From the NCBI RefSeq assembly GCF_010183535.1, contig NC_071333.1:5082587-5146586 (forward strand): a DNA stretch of 64,000 bases, in the 5' to 3' direction. The DNA comes from Caenorhabditis remanei. Lineage: Eukaryota; Nematoda; Chromadorea; Rhabditida; Rhabditidae. Below, piece after piece: positions 22,504 to 33,816 of the stretch (within the stretch, counting starts at the first letter, position 1; every line of letters starts with the position of its first letter). The position numbers and the translations under genes are program-made. The notes beneath the pieces were generated by a model that was not told the origin of the DNA, searched no databases, and saw only the letters and a list, made by a program, of their open reading frames with translations.

Positions 22504-22826
22504 TACGTCACCTGGAATACTGTTAGAATTGAAGAAAAATCACCAGAAACGAAAGAAAGTGGTAGTCACGATAGATCGATCAGCACAAATTATAATGAAA
22601 GTATGCTCATATTAATAGTTTTTAAATTAGATCTCAAAATAAATCAATAATCATAAAAATTTACCCGAAATTTTAAAAGAAAATACTGCTTTCAACATTC
22701 ATTGCTCAAAATTCTACATAATTCCCTCAAAAATGTTTTATGATTGACATGAGACATGCAACAACTTGAATTTCTCTAACAAAAAATGAAGAATGTGAAA
22801 GAATAATGTTTTGAAACCATAAATTA

Positions 22827-23511
22827 GTATTAAAATTATGTTTTCGCTCTTTTCGCCAGTATCCAAGACAACCAGAACAAGAAGGCTATAATCAAAACGG
22901 CTCTCCATCGTCGTTTTCTTTGATGTTTTGTGGTTAAGATGAATCTAGAATAACAATATTTTTGGAGCTTGAAAAAGTGAAAAAAAAAAAATCGTATTAC
23001 CAAAAAGTTATTCGAAATTAATAATTTTCCGGATACGGTATGAAACAAAAAATAAAGTGATCGAGCGTAATGTTTTGGAAAAATAGGAATGAAAAAATCA
23101 AAATAGTTTTTAAAAAATGGTGTGGGGGGTTGAAATGTTATTAATTCGGTATTCCAAGTCTCGATTTTTTCACTATTTCCAATACATGTATTCGTGATTT
23201 AAAGAATATCTTATCGACAGTTCTTTTTATGATGAGAGTTTTCGAGATAACCATATTACGGTTGTAATCATCATACGACTTTTCAAAGAATGTTTTGTTT
23301 CTCGCTCCTAAACTTAGCAGCTTCGATGAACACAAAATCTCCGGAAAATTGAAACAACTATATTGCCGTGGTAATTTCGAAATCTTACAATCTCATTCTC
23401 TCGTTTATCGACCCGAAAAAACCTACTTACCAGGGAATTGACTTTCGGTATTTTGTTTTTGTTTTTGACATTGTTTCCAAATGGAGAAGGCACTGTATGA
23501 TTATCCGGCAT
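22827..23511 (-). CDS. Possible two-exon small TM protein
   Basis: Exon 1 (complement 23431-23511) encodes 27 residues, MPDNHTVPSPFGNNVKNKNK onward, ending at a good CTG|GTAAGT donor. A later TTCTAG acceptor at 22945 opens an exon. One of its frames encodes KRRWRAVLIIAFLFWLSWIL, an attractive TM helix ending in a basic tail. The phase of exon 1 does not lead into that frame, so either the exon pairing is wrong or a small exon is missing. It belongs by position and size to the small-TM cluster. The 20-bp end of exon 1 (ATACCGAAAGTCAATTCCCT) recurs on the opposite strand at about 24003. Confidence 0.35.
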
Positions 23512-23734
23512 GTCCTCGAAAAAAAAATATTTATTGAAGAATTGTCAAAGAGGAGTCTCCATCATGAATGAGACCATGAGAACAAAAAGTTGTCTCAAAA
23601 AAAAGTTTCATAGCAAATGTTCAGAAAATGTAGAAAACAGTTCGAAACGGAATAAAAACTTGATGGCAAAGTTCGAAAACACTGTAGTTGACATTTTATG
23701 GCCAGTTTTCCACATGCAAAAAAAAAGAAAAAGG

Positions 23735-23830
23735 GGGAGGGGTCGATCCCCAGACCTTCCTCCTACCAGTCCCCCTCGCTGCCTCGTGGCCATCCAACCG
23801 CTGGTCGAGAGGGCAGCAAGGTGTCTTTAC
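23735..23830 (-). other. tRNA-like fragment with Pol III terminator
   Basis: On the minus strand GGGGATCGACCCC resembles a T arm/B box and is followed within a few bases by a T-rich run (CCCCCTTTTTCTTTTTTTTT), like a Pol III terminator. GGTTGGATGGCC upstream could be an A-box remnant. No full cloverleaf was built. It is probably a SINE or tRNA pseudogene. Confidence 0.3.
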
Positions 23831-24456
23831 GAACCCGATAGTCCTCCCGAATTGGCACTCGTGTTTTCTATGATGAAAAATAAGCAGACTTTCGGAGCAA
23901 AAAAGTCCAACTTTTCGGGAGTTTTGCACTTTTTTACTATTATCATTGTTTAAAGCAGATTCGAAACTATCAGTGTGCAAGTTTATAAAAAATTCTGAAC
24001 GCATACCGAAAGTCAATTCCCTTGTTAGTGTCAAGAAAAAAATTGTAAAAAATAATGCATCTTGTAAAAATTTGAGAAAATTTATTATCAGCAAAGTGAA
24101 ATTAGATGAAAAAGTAAACCTAGCACTAAATTTTCTCAAAAATTCAATTTCGAGAGGATAGCTTTTTTATAAACATGATATCAAATTTCAAGACACTATG
24201 AGATTGAGTTCTACTCAATTCTACTCTAAACATAACAAATAAATTCTAGGTATCAAATTTTCAAAAGCGATTGTTTATTTTCAATCTTTTCATTTTCCAA
24301 AATTCAACTCCATAGCATCTTACTCAACTTTATACACATTCATGTAACATTGATAAACATCAAACGATGAAGAAGTAAAAACAAACATATCAACTTGTTT
24401 TATTTACGGATGTGGAATTACTTTCATCATCACGTTGACGAATTTCAAAAAGAATA

Positions 24457-24672
24457 TTAGTCGTTGATAATTCTGTTGTACTTCGTGGCGACTACAAGCC
24501 AAATCTCCACAAGATAGGACAAGAACAGCAGCAAATGAAAATTGACAAACGTCATTGAGAGCCAACGCCAAAAGACATTATCTGGAGTCCACTCCTCGCC
24601 TTCTTTCTCTTTCTTCATCGGTACTGACTTCGGTTTCTTTGGATACTTTGCAAAGAGCCTACGTTGGGTCAT
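24457..24672 (-). CDS. Small single-TM protein (71 aa)
   Basis: The ATG follows TTTCTTTCTAG directly, an acceptor-like context. The protein starts MTQRRLFAKYPKKPKSVPMK, with an acidic EKEGEEWTPDN linker, then a hydrophobic segment of about 28 residues (NFHLLLFLSYLVEIWLVVA) and a short NRIIND tail. The M[TA][RQ]-basic start matches paralogues A and B. It is the upstream end of the minus-strand cluster of small TM genes. Confidence 0.55.
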   Translation of the reverse strand: MTQRRLFAKYPKKPKSVPMKKEKEGEEWTPDNVFWRWLSMTFVNFHLLLFLSYLVEIWLVVATKYNRIIND

Positions 24673-25162
24673 CTAGAAAGAAACAACATGAAGACTATAT
24701 CTCAAACTGAGTACTGAACGAAAGTCGAAACCGGAAAATGAAAACAAAACTAGCAAGTGAACTCACTAATAAAACATTAATATAATCTCGGATAGATAGT
24801 CTGAAAACATACCGAAAGAGAGTATCTTCGAGTATGCAATGATAAAACTAAAACGCTTTGAATAATTGTGTGAAAAACTTAAAAGTGGTGTATAGGTTTA
24901 CTGTTATTGTTTATTTCTAGTCTAACGGGAAATATTTTCACAGGTATAGTTTATATGAATAATCGGCATTTTTCCGTTGTCGTTTGTTTAGATATTACCC
25001 TCTGAGTAAAAATAACACAAATCTTTCTGTTTCTCAAAGTGATAACTTCAACTCATTTTAAACGATGAGTCACATGTAGCTTTACTTGCAGCAGTGTTTC
25101 TTGCTTCAAAGGTTTTAATTCAGTTCTGCGTTTCTATCTGAATATTGTCCAGTCATTGATTT
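24673..25162. other. Intergenic, nothing supported
   Basis: AT-rich, without recognisable exons. Confidence 0.4.
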
Positions 25163-25528
25163 TCACGCTAAAAATTTTTTCTTTTGACATGTAGAAAAAA
25201 TTGGTTGCAGAAGATAAAGAATGAAGAAGGAAAGAATGAAAAAAGAATGAACGTATGTTTTGAAAATATTTCCATGTAAGAAATATGTGGAACCGTTCAA
25301 GCTCGTCCCAAATTGAATTTCTTGATTAACCTGAATTCCTGAAACTGATGGTAGAAATTTTTGAACAACAGAAATGAAACCAAAACCGTTATCCCGCAAT
25401 ATATTTATTGAAATTTGAGATTGGCTCTCAAAAAAGATTCTAAAATGAATCTTGGGCGGGTACGTATAGACAGATTGAACAAAACTTCCTGTGGGTATTA
25501 CTTCACACAGGAACAACGGAACCTGACA
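25163..25528 (-). CDS. Hypothetical terminal exon or ORF (about 120 codons)
   Basis: The frame is open from a TATAATGTCAG acceptor-like site (end about 25529) to TGA, with no good ATG near its start. It contains PPKIHFRIFFESQSQISINI and, near its end, a strongly hydrophobic stretch of Phe/Ile/Leu (HSFFILSFFILYLL). Its length and composition suggest a last exon of a membrane or secreted protein, but no upstream exon was identified. No family was recognised. Confidence 0.3.
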   Translation of the reverse strand, partial: CQVPLFLCEVIPTGSFVQSVYTYPPKIHFRIFFESQSQISINILRDNGFGFISVVQKFLPSVSGIQVNQEIQFGTSLNGSTYFLHGNIFKTYVHSFFILSFFILYLLQPIFSTCQKKKFLA

Positions 25529-25529
25529 T

Positions 25530-26060
25530 TATAACTCATTGAGAGGGAGCGTTTGGGTGGAGTTAACGGGAGGGACGAGAAAAAGTACCGGGTTGTGGGG
25601 ACAAGTGTTAGAATTTCGACACGAAAAATACCGTAGTGTACTTGAGTGGGGGTAGATAAATGATATAATGACGAAAAATTAGGAAAAAGTAAAAGACACC
25701 GGGATAAATTTAGAAAGACTATAACTGGTCTACAATTTTCAAGAAAACGAATAACCGGAAAGTATTATGAAACGGAATGGGCAAAATTGGTCACATTGAG
25801 TTAGAAATTCGAGTACCATCGAAATTCAAGTACCAGTAGTAGGATCAAAGGAAATGTGATAAGCATATGACAAAAGTGATTATAGAAAGACAGTAAAAAT
25901 CTGGGAAAAACGAAAAAAATTTTGATAAAATGAGAGGCAGAGATTACTATTATTCTGCATAGAAATGATGTGGATATTTCCAGATGGATAAAATTCGTAA
26001 CCACAAAATTAGATGGAAATCAATAGACAGAAGAAGGTGTATATAGCAAATGAGATCATA
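25530..26060. other. Intergenic, nothing supported
   Basis: Only short unsupported ORFs. It lies between the hypothetical exon and the stop of the DDB1-family gene. Confidence 0.4.
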
Positions 26061-29000
26061 TCAGTACTCGGAGAATACGAACATCTCACGGAGGCGCAAG
26101 ATCCATTCGATGACATAATCATTAGTAGGTTGCTTTCCCGAGCCTGTAAATATTGATAGATTTCGTTTAAAATCGGATAGCACTACTCACCGTTTCTCCA
26201 TTGCATTTTGACACTGTCATCAATTGTATCGATAATTTGACGAATCATCGTAGGTGTTGAGAACATATCCGAAGTTAGAACATCTCCGTCAATGTAATCA
26301 GATGGCTGGAAATACAATAAAATGAGAAATTATAAATTTTTTAAGGGTTCTCACCGAACGACCTCGTCGCTCATAATTGAGTTGCTGGAGAATCGCCAGA
26401 TCTCCGCGCAAGGGTTGTGTCCTTGCGGCATTGACGAGGTCATGGAGCATACGGCTCCACCGTGCATTCAAACGAAGCACACTTCCAATTGCTCCCGAAC
26501 CCGTAGCAAAATACAATTGTTCACCAGATGCAAAGATATGTTCCTCGAAGAACATTTCTTGTTCATCGAAGATTATTTTATCCGATTTCAGCAGTGTCGG
26601 AACTGCACCAAGCCAGTACGATCCACGGGGAAGATTGTCTCTTCCAATTTTGAGCGTTTCGTTTATGAATCGACTGTCAAGGTAACACTGGTCTTGTTCA
26701 TAATTGGCGTCGACAACGGTGATCATGTCGTCGGAGATAGCTGCCCTCACTAGATTTGGTTGAACTGGTCTAGAAGCAACTTCTTGAGCAACTTCTCCGG
26801 TCACATCGATTGTCGCCGCAAATATGAGTTTCCCGTTCGTCAATGAAACTGTGTGTTTTTTGTCTGCTGTGAGCACGAAGAGATTGTATCTGTCAAATTT
26901 GAGGAATTTCGGCGCATCAGGAATGATCAAATAGTGAGTCATTTTGCAAGTGTTGCTTCGTACGTCAAACTTGAATAGAGAGACGCGATTCTGAGCTTCA
27001 TCAGTATAACATTTCAGGATAGAAGCCATTGCAAAATACTCAATTTGATTGCGCCCGAACTGACCAGATGTAATTCTGAAAAAAAAATTATGAAATAGAG
27101 TGAATTATAGATTAGATGTTACTCACGAAATAAATTTCTCTTCATGATCAAGGTTCAAAACTGTTAGTTGTTGGCACGAAGCAGCATCGAGAATAAACAG
27201 TCGGTGAGGACGAATAATTGCAGTCCCGTTTTCAGGACGACGCGATGTGACCATAGCAATAGTCTTTGTTTTCTTTTGGAAAGCCAATTTCTCAGGCTTT
27301 TCATCGACATTGACTGTTTGCGCCCTGTTAAGAAGTTTTCCCATGTTCACGTTGTTGTCGGTGGCCAACACATACAGTACTCTGGAAATAATTGGGGATT
27401 GAGTTCAACATCCAAAGAAAAACCTCAATAACATACCCATGATTTTTGACACGCACGGCAGCTGCTCCAAAGATATGGTCGAGACCTAGTTGTTGTGTCT
27501 CCAACTTGCCAACTTTACTGAAGATGATTCGCGGATATGTAGATGCAGTGATGGCAAATCCGTTCATATTGTGAAATGTTTCCGCAGCTCGAGTGGAAAT
27601 CATCTTCCACGTTCCTTGGTGTTGATTAGCCACACTGTACTCTGAGCATCTGTACAATCCTCCAGTTCTATCAGCCACGACAAAGTTATCAATCCAAGAT
27701 GTTATTGAGATGGGTGAGCAGATATTTGTATAGAATTTCATTGCCGAGAGTAATGTTCGAACGTTCCAAACAAGAATCGTAGATGAGTGTTCCAGTGCTA
27801 GAAGTACATGCTCCGACGAGGCTGTGTAGTTGACAGTATCCTTTGAAAGTAGTGCGAGACATGTAACGACTTTAGTTCCTGCTTCTTGACTATCTTCTTG
27901 GCTATCTTTTCCATAATCAATTTCACTTTGATCGAGTTTTCGCCGTTTCTCCCGGAAGGCTGGCTTTCCTTGTTCTTGTCCAAATCTAACTCTCGACACT
28001 TCGTTTCCACTGCACGTAATAATATTACCGGACACGACATCAACGTCAGCTAGTTTGATGGTTCCAATAGGGCTACGGTAGCTACACAACTGTGTCCATT
28101 GGTTTGTGGCATCGTTATACTTGAAAACGATTACGCCCGGTGGAATGACTTGGACAATACACTTGTGGTGTACCAAGTATGCCAGATGAATTGTCTCGAG
28201 ATTGCTGAACGGCCTTCCTTGATCCCATGTCTCGAATTGTGTACCATTATGAACAATATATCTTGTGTCATCTTTCCTCGAAAGCGCCAACATATCGGAA
28301 AATTCATTTTCGTTTGAACCAAGAACTTGTGGCACTGAGAAAATTCGTTGGATATTAGGAAAATGATAGGATTGATGTTGTTCAAAACGAACTGATCGTT
28401 TGAACACGCGAACGACTCCACTATTTTCTTGTCCACAGGCGGCAACGAGGTAAGATTCGATATCGGTCTCAACAGAAACCAGGTCATTGATTTTCTCACA
28501 TTCATCAATATTTCTGACATGCTATAAAATTAAACTACTTTTACATCTGATAATTCACCCTGAACTCACCATGTATTTCTTATTGTGTTGCATACCAACT
28601 CGAACAAACCCCGCCGCTCCGTTGCGGGTGGCCACGAAAACCAAGTTGTGCTTGAGTGCGGTTAGCAAAGTCGGGCGTGTTCTCTCAGCACCAATACAGC
28701 GGATTTCATAGTTCACGGGTCCGGTGGAATCCGATCGACGGAATTGGCCCAAGAACATTCTACCCGCATTGTCTCCAATCAAAACAGTACAAACAGTGGC
28801 ATCTCTGCTGAGAATAGCTGCGACGACAAACTTGTTGTTCTCCAATTTTCAAGTGTGAAACGATCGTCTTTGTTTTCATTTTCCATTCTGAAAATTTTAG
28901 CAAGTTTTAGATAGAAAAGAAGAAATGAACTTACGAGGCAAACATGATAGTGTTGGATCCGATAAGCATATGCGTGTTCTTAAAAACGTTTGGCAAGACA

Positions 29001-30027
29001 ATGTTAAAAGCTGTCTCAAAGGATCTTTCAACAGCTCGTCCTCCAAGGTTATATTGTTTCACTCGGGTACCCATATTAACAGTTCTTGCTAGGATCAAAT
29101 ATTCCGACGGATTCATCATTCCAACGTAACGAATTTTGGTGATTCCAGCATTTCCAAGAACTGGATGACTCAAATCACTCGAATTCCACATAAAAAAGTT
29201 TCCGCGGCGATCAACAACAAGGAACGATCCTTGACAAGACGAGACGTGATAAGGAGGCTCTCCAGAATGTTCTGCATCCAATAGTTCGGTTTTCGAAATG
29301 GATCCGTCTGCCTGGTTGTACTTCCACAAATCAACAGATCCTGAATAGGCCACAGTGAATAGGGAGTCAAGGGATTGAGGTGCAGTTGATGTGGTTGCAT
29401 TCAAGGGGTTGCTGTTTTCTGTCTGAAACACATTGCTATGAGTTTAAACTTTTAACAGAAATCAAAACAAACCTGACTATTTGATCGCACAAATCTAACA
29501 GACTGCAACATTTCACTTGTATCAAATCGGCGGATTTCAGAGAATTTTGATTCATCCAGCAGTACAACAGTCCTTCCAACTCCCACTGCAAAGCATTGCT
29601 GGTTTGCGTCTGAAAACAACATTTGAGATAATGTTTCATATCCACAAACTAAAGAGAACCGAAACATTTTCTAATTTCTCCGTGACTATGAAAGAAAAAC
29701 TGGAGTAATTGAGACGTGTCATAGAAAATTGGAAAACACAAAAGCTAAAGCTGACATTTTCGTGCCTAGTATCATACTTGGGACGTGGTATGGATTGGCC
29801 ACATCTTTATAAAGATCACAGAAAAACATTTTCTTGGTAGTAAAAATTTGACTCGCAGACCACATTTTCACTGTAAAACAACATTTTTATGAAAAGCAAC
29901 TTTTTAAAAGATTCTCAAAATAGGCATAAAAGTACTCACTAAGAAAACGTCCAATGTCTGCGCCACTGACTTTCCGATCATGGACTAAAGTAGTCACTAG
30001 CCATTTGCTAGGTTCGGACCCACTCAT
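26061..30027 (-). CDS. DDB1/SF3B3/CPSF-A family beta-propeller protein, one frameshift
   Basis: Predicted about 1139-aa scaffold, the usual DDB1 length. Exons (complement): 29940-30027, 29778-29870, 29473-29648, 28935-29422, 28570-28887, 27437-28521, 27127-27381, 26355-27075, 26191-26305, 26061-26143. The start MSGSEPSKWLV is the first ATG in frame. The protein is rich in propeller-like strands (GRTVVLLDESK, SGSVDLWKYN, SSTILVWNVRT). The middle has YLVAACGQENSGVVRVFKRS and the C-terminus has GSVLRLNARWSRML then YIDGDVLTSDM, the positions of the conserved CPSF-A/DDB1 features. DDB1 is the adaptor of CUL4 ubiquitin ligases; SF3B3 and CPSF160 are RNA-processing paralogues. DDB1 fits best by length and by the FIDGDL-like tail. 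All junctions keep phase, but exon 28570-28887 shifts frame near 28838-28850. That would truncate the protein at about 290 residues unless it is a sequence error or allelic. Confidence 0.75.
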
Positions 30028-31774
30028 GACGATTCTAAAATGGAATTTATAGAAAAATATTAGCTAAAGGGTGAGAAGACAGAGAGTTTATGAAAAATGC
30101 AATAATTTGATCTAAGAGCAAAAGAATTTGAGAAGAAAAAAGAATAGAAACCCCAGTAACGGAAACTGGCCAAATGGAAAATTGGAAAAATCAATAAGAG
30201 TAAGGGTCAACTGTGTATGGGGCAAAACATAACTGACCTCCAATATGTAGTGAGAGAGTGTCTCAGCGTTGCAATGCAATGAGACGCAGACGTGTGACAT
30301 TATCTCACTGTCGCAGTGGGGCAGACTTGCAACCTTCTTTGCGACCTCTTACTGCACACACAGGCAGACGCACTGAGAACACATCTGCAGACAGAGATTT
30401 AGACAACGAAACATACAAAAAGGGGAATTCCTCCTTCTCATCATTTTGTCTAATGGTTTTCGGGAAGATGTGGGACATCAGGGTGAACCGACACACAGAC
30501 AGACAGCAACGAAATACACAAAAGAGCGTATTCGTCCTTCTCACCATCACGCCTAACCAGTTAAGTATTTTGAGGCGCGGCAACCGATTTATGAACATGG
30601 TTATAGGTATTTTCGACTACGCGGAATCCATTTCTGAAGTCAAAATTAGCTGAATGTCTCTTCGAGTCGAGTTATAAGCTTTCAAACTTTTCAAATGGTC
30701 AAGATTTTTCAAATGAAATTACAAACCGACCGCATATACGCCACCCCGTGGTTTCATATGTGTTTCCGAGCGGTTCACCTCTGTTCGTACGGTGAAAAAT
30801 AAGAACATCTTTGTGTATACTATTTACCGATTTAGAATTTCACGTGAAAAACCTTAACCATGTGAAAAGTTTAAGAGCTCGTAACTCGGCTCACAGAGAC
30901 ATTAAGCCGGTTTTGATCTAAGAAGTGTCGAAAGTGCCTTTGACCAATTTAATAGATAGTTTGAAAACTGTGCCTCCAAAGATTTCCTTTGTGAAGCTTC
31001 CCGTGAAATAATAGGATATCAGGATGAACCAACACACAGACAGACTCACTGAAAACGCAACTGCTAACAGAGATTTTAAGAAGGAGTCGATTGCGCTACT
31101 TTCATCCGAAGATTTTTCATGCTTCTAGACCCTGAAATAATAAATTGCGGCGGTGAGAAACACTGTAGTCCTCTCATTCCTACTAACCGCCATGCAACTC
31201 CATCGATTTTCTTTCACTTTTTGTTGTAGATCCCCTTCACTCTTCCCTATTAGTTTTTTATCATTCAGCTGCCTGTTCTGGAGGTTCATAGGATGAATGT
31301 GGATTGTGTGAAAGTTCTGGGAAATATCTCATTTCACTATTGTTTCTGGCTGTTTTAGGCTAAATAAATGTACCGTATTACTTATAATAACAGCGTTTAT
31401 CAAATGAGAATGTACTTCTAATTGAAAAGCACCCCTTCCCCTAATTGTAGCTGATCTGAATTCAAATAAATGTTTTCTAAAGAAGAATAATGCAGCATTT
31501 TCTGCAGAAGGTAAAAACAGTTTCTATATTTGTTTTTTCAAGAATTTTTTGCTGTAACTTAGATTTTAGGTTGAGTCATAAGTTTCTTTCTTTAATTTTT
31601 GACACCAATTTTCTCGAAGGCTCATAACTCATATGATGAGAAACATTGTTAGTTAGTACCTATAACTCATTGTAATTCCCCGCTAAAACCACGTCAAAAC
31701 ACACGAACGCTTTTTTGGTACTATTTCCATTTTTCCATTATTTTTCCATTTCGCCTCCATTTTTTTCTTAGAAA
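30028..31774. other. Intergenic with antisense copies of a dispersed repeat
   Basis: This holds minus-strand copies of the GTCTGTCTGTGTG-plus-CATCCAGATGTCC repeat at about 30395-30560 and 31015-31080. The plus-strand copies are at 31.9 and 51.0 kb. A local inverted block (TCTCAGCGTTGCAATGCAATGAGA) lies at about 30257-30283. No exon was seen. Confidence 0.5.
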
Positions 31775-32539
31775 ATGGTGGCGAGAGTGGTGAACTATCT
31801 AATGTTGGGACAAACAAGACACGTTATGCATGAAAAACTAATACAGAGATCTACAGAAAAAATGAAAAATAAGAAAAACGTTAATTTTGTGAGTCTTGAA
31901 AATGGTAATTTTTGCACTGAGAAGCCACAAACATTTTTCAGACGGAATGATGAAAACGAGGAGTCCGTCCTATTCTATGTATCTTTGCCTGAATCTTGGC
32001 TAGCAGTTGTGTTCTCAGTAAATCTGTCCGTGTGTCTGTTCATCCAGATGTCCTATTTCTTGACGGAAACCTTCAGACAAAATGATGAGATGGAAGAATC
32101 CGTCCATTTGTATGTATCGTCGTCTAAATCTCTGTCAGGAATTGCTCCACCATCACCCTCTGTTCCGGTGATCTGTCGTCAAGAATCTTTGCCTCCAAGT
32201 CGCGAAGAATATGATGTTCCAATTGTTGACCAATTGGGATTGCTTCAAAAAGGAGTTGCAAAGTTGGATGAAGATGAATTTTCCTCAGCTCTCTCAACAC
32301 TTCAAGAAGTGAGAGCCCCGACTATAGAAGTTGCGAGTGCTCTGCTGGAACAAGTTACGGATCCTAAACTTTTTTTCATGGTTCTGGCCCTCGTTCCCCT
32401 TTTCAAATGCTTCAAACCTTATAGGAATGCAAACCAAGGTTTGGATGTCATCTTCAACAATTTTGGTAATTTTGAAGTCCTCCAAATCGCCTTCAATTCC
32501 AAGGCCGTTTTCGCTTTAAGAAATTTTTGTAACGAATGA
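31775..32539 (+). CDS. Chimeric ORF: repeat-derived start, unknown helical tail
   Basis: A 254-codon open frame. Residues about 45-125 are translated from two tandem units of the dispersed repeat (RRNDENEESVLFYV and again RQNDEMEESVHLYV), so they are probably not ancestral protein. The remaining ~130 residues (from APPSPSVPVICRQESLPPSR, then VDQLGLLQKGVAKLDEDEF and KPYRNANQGLDVIFNNFGNF) look like genuine coding sequence of an acidic, helical protein that I do not recognise. Each repeat unit ends in TTCAG, so a splice acceptor at about 32073 or similar could make the tail a separate exon. It may be a gene remnant with repeats inserted upstream. Confidence 0.4.
   Translation: MVARVVNYLMLGQTRHVMHEKLIQRSTEKMKNKKNVNFVSLENGNFCTEKPQTFFRRNDENEESVLFYVSLPESWLAVVFSVNLSVCLFIQMSYFLTETFRQNDEMEESVHLYVSSSKSLSGIAPPSPSVPVICRQESLPPSREEYDVPIVDQLGLLQKGVAKLDEDEFSSALSTLQEVRAPTIEVASALLEQVTDPKLFFMVLALVPLFKCFKPYRNANQGLDVIFNNFGNFEVLQIAFNSKAVFALRNFCNE
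31895..32130 (+). repeat. Two tandem units of the CATCCAGATGTCC dispersed repeat
   Basis: Units of about 150 bp share ACAGACGGAATGATGAAAAC/ACAAAATGATGAGATGGAAG, a GTGTGTCTGTTCATCCAGAT block and TTGACGGAAACCTTCAG. The same unit repeats at about 50945-51340, with fragments at 50195-50245 and antisense copies at about 30.4 and 31.0 kb. Confidence 0.7.
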
Positions 32540-33816
32540 AACCGCAAGCACTATCAGTTCCTCTTCTTGGTGAGCATCCCAGCTTGTAGAGGACTTCGGA
32601 AAAATCGGGATTCGCTACCAGCTTGAAGAGACGAAATGTCCGGTGGCAAAACGTCCGGGGGCGAAATCTCTCGGAGCCAAGAATATGGAGTTTGGAATCA
32701 AGTTAGTAAGGAAATTATAGTTCCAATTTCTTCTATTTCTTTTTTTTATTGTTTCTCCTCCCTTAAATGTGTTGACCCCGTCCTACTCGTTCTACGGTAA
32801 TGTCCTCTGTGTTTGTCCTCCATTTATTTACTACTCCTTCCCAACATCTGTCACATCTACTATTGATTCCTTAGACTTGCATAACAGTGTATCTTACTAG
32901 CTCCTCTTCTACGTTTCTCTAGGACCCGTCCTGCCTCAACTCTTCTTTTCCAATTTTAATCACAATTTTAGTTTATTTCCCACTTACCATTGTTGGTTTC
33001 TGTAGGCAATTGAACCTATCTCTTGACAATGGTCGAATGATCAAAATATCAAAAATTTTCACGCATTATTCCATCATGCACGGTCTGTACTGGAAATTAA
33101 ATTATTGGGTCAACCAAGAAGTACCTTCTTCTTGAAATCGATTACTACGAAAAGTACAAAAAAGAAGTCGTTCACTACATATACACTTTGATTCAGCCAG
33201 ACGGTGAATTATGAAAGAGTAGTAAGATGAAAGACTGCACAAAATTTGGAAAGAGTACACTATGCAATTAGGTACATTCTAACAAGTTTGGCTCAACAAA
33301 ATCGCCGATTCAGTTAGACAATTTAAAAATTAGGAAATGGGTTATTGACTCGTTTCCATTTTTCGCTGTGTTTTGTAGGCATCTGTTTCTTTCACTGTGC
33401 AAAATCAAAATATAGAGTATAATATTTGTTTTCCGTTTTTTTGATTGGCGAAAATACAGCATTTCATTTCAAAATTGAAAAAATTGACAATTTTTTTTCA
33501 ATATAATTTTGCTCCAAAATTATGAATATTTCATTTGCCATGTTTATGAAAATAGAAAATATTTTAATTCTTTCTTCAACACTGGCCTATTTACGCTACT
33601 TGGCGTATCTAGTGTGCAAGTGTGCTCCCCCGCACTTATACTAATCCCTCGCTCAATACTCTTTTTTCGACCGGCAATGAGTGTCTCTGGTGTCTCCCCT
33701 CTATTCCTTGTTAATTGCCCTTGCTTTTATGGTTTTTCACCGTTTTAATTGACTTTTCTTTTGTTTTTCTGGATATTTACTCGCGTTTTTCTTAAAACTC
33801 GCTTTTGCAGGTGACA
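32540..33816. other. Intergenic, promoter side of the orphan gene
   Basis: No supported exons or structured repeats. CTTTTGCAG at 33802-33810, just before the next ATG, is a probable trans-splice site. Confidence 0.4.

Noticed and set aside
30258..30653. Plus-strand ORF of 131 codons
   Set aside because: Overlaps antisense copies of the CATCCAGATGTCC dispersed repeat and has low-complexity content.
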